From positions 1 to 64,000 of the forward strand of contig NZ_SWMS01000003.1 of NCBI RefSeq assembly GCF_005146945.1: 64,000 nt of DNA, written 5' to 3'. Below the pieces are notes generated by a model. That model worked only from the letters and a program-made list of their open reading frames with translations, was not told the origin of the DNA and did no database searches. Origin of the DNA: Prauserella endophytica. Its GTDB lineage: Bacteria; Actinomycetota; Actinomycetes; Mycobacteriales; Pseudonocardiaceae. Every line of letters begins with the position of its first letter. Within the stretch, counting starts at the first letter, position 1. The position numbers and the translations under genes were made by a program. Shown here piece by piece: positions 60,473 through 64,000 of this stretch.

Positions 60473-61261
60473 TCAGAGGGCGAGCCGGGAACCGGCCCGC
60501 TCCGATGATTTTTCCACCTCGTCGGTGATTTGCGACGGCCGGGCGGAAAGTGCGACGAAAGCCGAGGTCAGGAACAGATAGGAACCGAGCACGACGGTCA
60601 GCGGGAAGATGAACTGCATCGGTGTAGCGCCCGGGGTGGCTGCGTGCGTCGCGTGCACGTCGACCTCGACGGCTGCCATGCCCGTGTAGTGCATCGCGCT
60701 CACGGCGACGCCCATCACCAGCGAGGCGCCGACGGCCGCCACGGGGCCCCGGATCGTCAGCGTCGCCCACAGCGCCGCCGTCGCCGCGGCGATGGCGATC
60801 ATCACCGACAGCGCCACCACGACGGGGTCGTAGCTGACGTCTCCGGACAGGCGCATAGCCGCCATCCCGAGGTAATGCATTGCGGCGACGCCGATTCCGG
60901 AGACGAGTCCGCCGAGCAACACGGCGACGGTCCTCGACGAGAGGTAGCCGACGGCGAAGACGCCGATGCCGACCACGACGATCGCGACGAACAGGCTCAG
61001 CACGGTGAGTGTGACGTCATAGCGCACCTCGGTGCCGGTGACGCCAAAGCCGAGCATCGCGATGAAGTGCATCGTCCAGATGCCCGTGCCGATCGCCATC
61101 GCGCCGTTGATCAGCCAGCCGCGCCTGCTGCGGCCATCCGCCGCGAGCGCGCGGACCATGCACCGGAGCCCGAGCGCGCTGCCGACACAAGCCATCACGT
61201 AGGAGAGAACGGGGGTTATCCAGCCGAAACCGAGCTCTGTCATCGAGCCGATCTGATTCAT
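60473..61261 (-). CDS. MHYT-domain membrane sensor
   Basis: 262 residues, seven membrane spans and three copies of the MHYT motif: WTMHFIAMLGF near residue 62, AAMHYLGMAAM near 127 and SAMHYTGMAAV near 190. The motif residues are predicted to bind copper and sense O2, CO or NO. No GGDEF/EAL or kinase domain is fused, so its output partner must be separate; the conservon kinase 63 bp downstream on the same strand is the nearest candidate. ATG at 61261 or at 61243. Confidence 0.85.
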   Translation of the reverse strand: MNQIGSMTELGFGWITPVLSYVMACVGSALGLRCMVRALAADGRSRRGWLINGAMAIGTGIWTMHFIAMLGFGVTGTEVRYDVTLTVLSLFVAIVVVGIGVFAVGYLSSRTVAVLLGGLVSGIGVAAMHYLGMAAMRLSGDVSYDPVVVALSVMIAIAAATAALWATLTIRGPVAAVGASLVMGVAVSAMHYTGMAAVEVDVHATHAATPGATPMQFIFPLTVVLGSYLFLTSAFVALSARPSQITDEVEKSSERAGSRLAL

Positions 61262-61620
61262 TTGTCGTCCAATCGAAAGAATCTCCTCCTCCCCCGAGTT
61301 TCGCTGGAGCAGGACAATAACTCAGTTCTGTTGAAAGATACAACAGTACTGTGAAGTAGGTTCATAGTTAGTTACTGGCGGGAAGGCAGAATTACCGGTC
61401 AGAGATCGACATGTGATTTATCTCCCGTTGACCACAATTGTCGTATGGGTTTGCGTGGGGCGCGGGGCCAAGCGGGTGGCCGTGCTCCGTTCCGGTCGAC
61501 CTGCTTGGTCCGCGCGCCTGAGGACGTGCACTGCGCCGCCCGAGTCGAGGACGCGCCCCGGGGTCTCTGGTCCACGCCGCGCGCGCCGCGTGCGGACCGA
61601 GCCGTTCTACCCCGCCTGAC
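61262..61620. other. Gene-free region with AT-rich promoter zone
   Basis: 359 bp without a convincing gene. Bases about 61300-61445 are much richer in A and T than their surroundings and hold an inverted repeat CTGTTG (61328-61333) / CAACAG (61341-61346) and a TTGACC-like box near 61428, so this is likely the promoter zone of the MHYT gene. Bases 61450-61620 are GC-rich and show nothing recognisable. Confidence 0.5.
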
Positions 61621-62970
61621 TCAGCCGAGAAAACCCGGTAGCGGACGGGGATCCGGGCTCGGCGCCCACCGGCCGTCGGTCTCGGCGTAGGTCCACCGCG
61701 GGCCCCTTTCCGTGATCTCGCGCAGCGCGGTCACCAGGCGGTCGACGTGCTCGCGTGTCGTCCCGAGCCCGACGCTGACCCGCACGGCCTGCTGCCCGTC
61801 GCCGCCGCTCGTGGCGATGAGCCTGCGGGTGGCGATGTGCGCGCAGAAAGCGCCGTCCCGCACGCCGATGCCGTGCTCCGCCGACAGGACGGCGGCGATC
61901 AGTCCGGGGGAGACGTCATCGATCGCGAAGGAGACCGTGCCGACGCGGTCGCCATCGTCGTCGAACAGCCGGAGGACACGCAGGCCCGGTACCGAGGCGA
62001 GGCCGCGGTCGAGCCGGGCGAGCAGGTCCGCCTCGTGCGCCTCGACGCGGTCGCGAACCGAGGCCAGTTCCGTGCAGGCGACGCCGAGCGCGTACGCGCC
62101 GACGGTGTTGGGGGAGCCGGCCTCGTGCCGTTCCGGCCCGGTGTTCCAGACCACGCCGAGGCCGTCCTCGTGCCCGGTGACGAGTTTGCTGGCGCCACCA
62201 CCGGCCAGGTACGGCTCGGCGGCCCGCAGCCAGTCGGCCCTGCCGACGAGCGCGCCCGCCCCGAAGGGCGCGTAGAGCTTGTGTCCGGATAGGACGACGT
62301 AGTCCGCGTCCAGTTCGCGCAGCGACACGGCGCGGTGAGGGGCCAGTTGGGCGGCGTCGACGGCGATGCGGGCTCCAGCGGCGTGTGCGGCCTGCGCCAG
62401 CTGGGCGATCGGCAGCACCTCACCGGTCACATTGGACGCTCCGGCGACCACGACCAGCCGAGGACCTTCGGGGCAGCGGCCGAGCGTCTCCGCGAGCACG
62501 CGCACGGCCTCGTGCCGGGCGCGCGGGGCAGGCACGCGGTACACGTGCCTGCCCCGCCACGGCAGCAGGGCGGCGTGGTGCTCGGTGTCGAACAGCACCA
62601 CGGCCGTGCCCTTCGGGACGGCGCGGGCGAGCAGGTTGAGGGCGTCGGTGGTGTTGCGCGTGAGGACCACCGTGTCGGACGACCGCGCTCCGACGAACGC
62701 GCCAACGGCCTGCCTGGCTCGCTCATAGACCTTTGTGGACACCTGCGAGGCGAACCCGGCGCCGCGGTGGACGCTCGCGTACCACGGCAGGAACTCGTCG
62801 ACCGCCCTGCGCACGGCGGAAAGACACGGCGCGCTGGCGGCGTGGTCGAGGTTGGCGTAGCCGATCTCCCCGCCGGTCACCAGCGGCACGCGCAGGTCGT
62901 CACCCGCGGTGCCGGGCACGGCGGGCGGGATGACGGTGGCGAGGGCAGGGGGTGCGAACGTGACGGACAT
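61621..62970 (-). CDS. Class V aminotransferase (SufS/CsdA-like)
   Basis: 449 residues of the PLP-dependent class V family. The PLP Lys is in YVVLSGHKLYAPFGAG near residue 223, with the cofactor Asp in RIAVDAAQLAPH near 203 and the N-terminal NLDHAASAP. A SufS-type desulfurase would carry a mobile-loop Cys near the C-terminus; here the region reads VRDGAFCAHI, so a cysteine desulfurase or lyase is possible. ATG at 62970 with GAGGAGG. A SAM riboswitch 66 bp upstream argues for a role in sulphur amino acid metabolism. Confidence 0.87.
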   Translation of the reverse strand: MSVTFAPPALATVIPPAVPGTAGDDLRVPLVTGGEIGYANLDHAASAPCLSAVRRAVDEFLPWYASVHRGAGFASQVSTKVYERARQAVGAFVGARSSDTVVLTRNTTDALNLLARAVPKGTAVVLFDTEHHAALLPWRGRHVYRVPAPRARHEAVRVLAETLGRCPEGPRLVVVAGASNVTGEVLPIAQLAQAAHAAGARIAVDAAQLAPHRAVSLRELDADYVVLSGHKLYAPFGAGALVGRADWLRAAEPYLAGGGASKLVTGHEDGLGVVWNTGPERHEAGSPNTVGAYALGVACTELASVRDRVEAHEADLLARLDRGLASVPGLRVLRLFDDDGDRVGTVSFAIDDVSPGLIAAVLSAEHGIGVRDGAFCAHIATRRLIATSGGDGQQAVRVSVGLGTTREHVDRLVTALREITERGPRWTYAETDGRWAPSPDPRPLPGFLG

Positions 62971-63035
62971 GTGGCCTCCTCGGTGGGTCCTGGGACCCGG
63001 TGAGGGGCCCGCGCTTGCCCGCCTGTTCCGGCGAG

Positions 63036-63120
63036 CCAGGTCGTCACCCGGGGCACCCCACCACGGTAGGAGGGTTGCCGGCCAGCAAGCCGGGGCTTGA
63101 CGCTGGCGCTCATGACCTAG
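63036..63120 (-). promoter_or_regulatory. SAM riboswitch (SAM-I/IV family)
   Basis: On the minus strand, AGGTCATGAG near 63118 pairs with GACCT near 63037 to close helix P1. Inside are the S-box core elements: a CCAGCGTCAAGCCCCGGCTTGCTGG stem-loop (63087-63111), CGGCAACCCTCC, and GGTGGGGTGCCCCGGGTGA forming P3 and a pseudoknot strand. This matches the actinobacterial SAM-IV-like leader. It lies 66 bp before the aminotransferase ATG and should shut the gene down when S-adenosylmethionine is plentiful. Confidence 0.85.
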
Positions 63121-63177
63121 CGGAGAGGCTACCTCACGATGCGGCGCCTGCGCGAGGGTGTTCGCGGCCGGGGTGAG

Positions 63178-63197
63178 TATAATGAAAATCGTTGTCA
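63178..63197 (+). promoter_or_regulatory. -10 box overlapped by a Zur-like operator
   Basis: A consensus TATAAT (63178-63183) overlaps TGAAAATCGTTGTCA (63183-63197), an imperfect palindrome close to the actinobacterial Zur box TGAAAATnATTTTCA. A zinc-loaded repressor bound here would block the promoter of the cysteine-free L36 gene. Confidence 0.7.
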
Positions 63198-63221
63198 ACA
63201 ACAACGATGAAGGGAGTGGCC

Positions 63222-63344
63222 GTGAAGGTCCGGAAGTCGTTGCGCTCACTGAAGAACAAGCCGGGTGCGCAGGTGGTGCGCCGCCACGGGAAGGTGTTCG
63301 TCCTCAACAAGCGGGACCCGCGCTACAAGGCCCGACAGGGCTAG
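63222..63344 (+). CDS. rpmJ: Ribosomal protein L36, zinc-independent (C-) paralogue
   Basis: 40 residues beginning [19 protein letters not shown] and ending DPRYKARQG. It has no Cys, so this is the zinc-free form that replaces the zinc-ribbon L36 during zinc shortage. GTG at 63222 with a GGGAG site. The Zur-like box upstream agrees. The gene is too short for most ORF cut-offs but is unmistakable. Confidence 0.92.
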   Translation: MKVRKSLRSLKNKPGAQVVRRHGKVFVLNKRDPRYKARQG

Positions 63345-63395
63345 GGCGCGTCTGCCGATCCCCTCACTGGGCAGCGGGTCGGGCGACGCGCCCTA
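63342..63395. terminator. Bidirectional hairpin containing both stop codons
   Basis: Perfect 11-bp arms TAGGGCGCGTC (63342-63352) and GACGCGCCCTA (63385-63395). The plus arm starts with the L36 stop and the minus arm starts with the stop of the thioesterase gene, so one hairpin terminates both converging genes. Confidence 0.78.
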
Positions 63396-64000
63396 TGGCA
63401 GGCGGACCCCTGCGAGCTGCGTCGCCTGGGCTACGAGCCGGTCCTTGCTGTCCCACGCCTCGGCGACCTCGTCCATCCGGTCGCCCGCGACGACGCCGGC
63501 CCGCATCCGGACGCGCACGGGGCCCGGAGCCGGTGGGCGCCGCAGGTAGGCGCTGATCTGCAGGGTCGGCGCCCACCCCGGGATGCCGAGGTCGTACGAC
63601 ACCGGTGGCACGGGGTCCAGCGCCACCAGCAGGCTCAGCGGGTCCCAGTCGGAGCCGTCCGCGAGCCGCTGCCAGCCCGAGATCTCGCCCTGGCGCGACG
63701 GGGTTCCGCCGAGGAAGCCGAGCGGGCGCGGGTCGAGCCGCTGTTCCACCACCTCCATGAGGTCCACCCGGAAGCCCGCGCCGGGCGCCTCGGCCGGAAC
63801 GCGCACGCACTCGTGCTCCGGTGGGAGATCCGCCGGCGTGACGCCCGACCAGTAGGGCTCGTGGTCGGCGAGCGGGCCGAGTGTCAGGAGCGCCTCGGCG
63901 CACGGGGTGCCGTCCTGGCCGAGCCGCACGCGGGACTGCGTCAGCCCCTTGCCCGCGCGCAGCACCTCCACCGACACCCGCGCGGGCCCGGCCTGCGGCG
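63393..64000 (-). CDS. Acyl-CoA thioesterase-like protein, 5' end beyond the window
   Basis: At least 202 residues of a TesB-like two-hot-dog protein. Visible pieces are VSVEVLRAGKGLTQSRVRL (near the window edge), FLGGTPSRQGEISGWQRLADG and the C-terminal RPPAPGPVRVRMRAGVVAGDRMDEVAEAWDSKDRLVAQATQLAGVRLP typical of the family's second domain. The reading frame is open to position 64000, so the true start lies outside. An acyl-CoA or related thioester is the expected substrate. Confidence 0.8.
   Translation of the reverse strand, partial: PQAGPARVSVEVLRAGKGLTQSRVRLGQDGTPCAEALLTLGPLADHEPYWSGVTPADLPPEHECVRVPAEAPGAGFRVDLMEVVEQRLDPRPLGFLGGTPSRQGEISGWQRLADGSDWDPLSLLVALDPVPPVSYDLGIPGWAPTLQISAYLRRPPAPGPVRVRMRAGVVAGDRMDEVAEAWDSKDRLVAQATQLAGVRLP

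Noticed and set aside
61413-61619. Small frame of 68 codons starting GTG in the gap before the aminotransferase
   Set aside because: No ribosome-binding site, Arg-rich composition after residue 20 and no recognised motif.

Overview
The window is GC-rich actinobacterial chromosome, most likely from the family Pseudonocardiaceae (Amycolatopsis, Prauserella or Saccharomonospora type). That placement is inferred from the very high GC, the many GTG starts, the family-typical small proteins (DUF6292, LPFR-motif peptide, DUF4333 lipoprotein), an F420-type oxidoreductase, a conservon (roadblock/DUF742/GTPase/sensor kinase), and a family of intergenic palindromes with a GTGAAGGCCACC core. No rRNA, tRNA, prophage or CRISPR array was seen. 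Most genes sit in tight operons with 4-bp start/stop overlaps.

Layout. 0.1-2.6 kb: Eis-like acetyltransferase, lipoprotein, PIG-L deacetylase. 2.6-5.4 kb: carotenoid-ring cluster (split lycopene cyclase, methyltransferase, CrtU-like enzyme) without crtE/B/I. 5.6-7.9 kb: a tiny LAxTG membrane protein with a processive-type glycosyltransferase, and a DUF427 protein. 8.1-13.6 kb: acyl-CoA catabolic operon (CoA-transferase A/B, hydroxyacyl-CoA dehydrogenase, acyl-CoA dehydrogenase) with a divergent LysR regulator. 13.7-19 kb: LPFR peptide, Na+/H+ antiporter fused to a UBP zinc finger, stand-alone LigD polymerase domain, a small membrane protein convergently overlapped by a MerR gene, DUF6292, LLM oxidoreductase. 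19-21.8 kb: a decaying module, with a molybdopterin oxidoreductase lacking cluster cysteines next to a pseudogene carrying a 195-bp MITE-like insertion. 21.9-26.2 kb: SDR, ArsR-like/SRPBCC pair, TetR and an EthA-like Baeyer-Villiger monooxygenase around a perfect palindromic operator. 26.2-33.4 kb: GlpF facilitator divergent from a B12-dependent glycerol/diol dehydratase operon with its reactivase, a GlcG-like protein and an AraC regulator.

33.8-40.9 kb holds the most interesting system: a five-gene operon, fully coupled by 4-bp overlaps, encoding SWIM zinc finger, DUF5691, MoxR-type AAA ATPase, DUF5682 and VWA proteins. It resembles E. coli yehLMPQ and the MoxR-VWA chaperone or conflict families, and its function is not established as far as I know. 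41.1-45.5 kb: an AcoR/MimR-like activator divergent from amidohydrolase, DUF59 and alcohol dehydrogenase genes that normally accompany the propane monooxygenase prm/mim genes, here without any monooxygenase. 45.5-51.9 kb: a 21-bp repeat array, an FAH-family enzyme, and a GntR-controlled operon with a two-subunit transketolase, an MFS transporter and a hydroxyacid dehydrogenase. 51.9-56.6 kb: amphi-Trp protein, maleylpyruvate-isomerase-like protein, OsmC, alpha/beta hydrolase and a class A penicillin-binding protein. 56.7-61.3 kb: a complete conservon and an MHYT membrane sensor. 61.6-64 kb: class V aminotransferase behind a SAM riboswitch, a cysteine-free L36 gene behind a Zur-like box, and a partial thioesterase.
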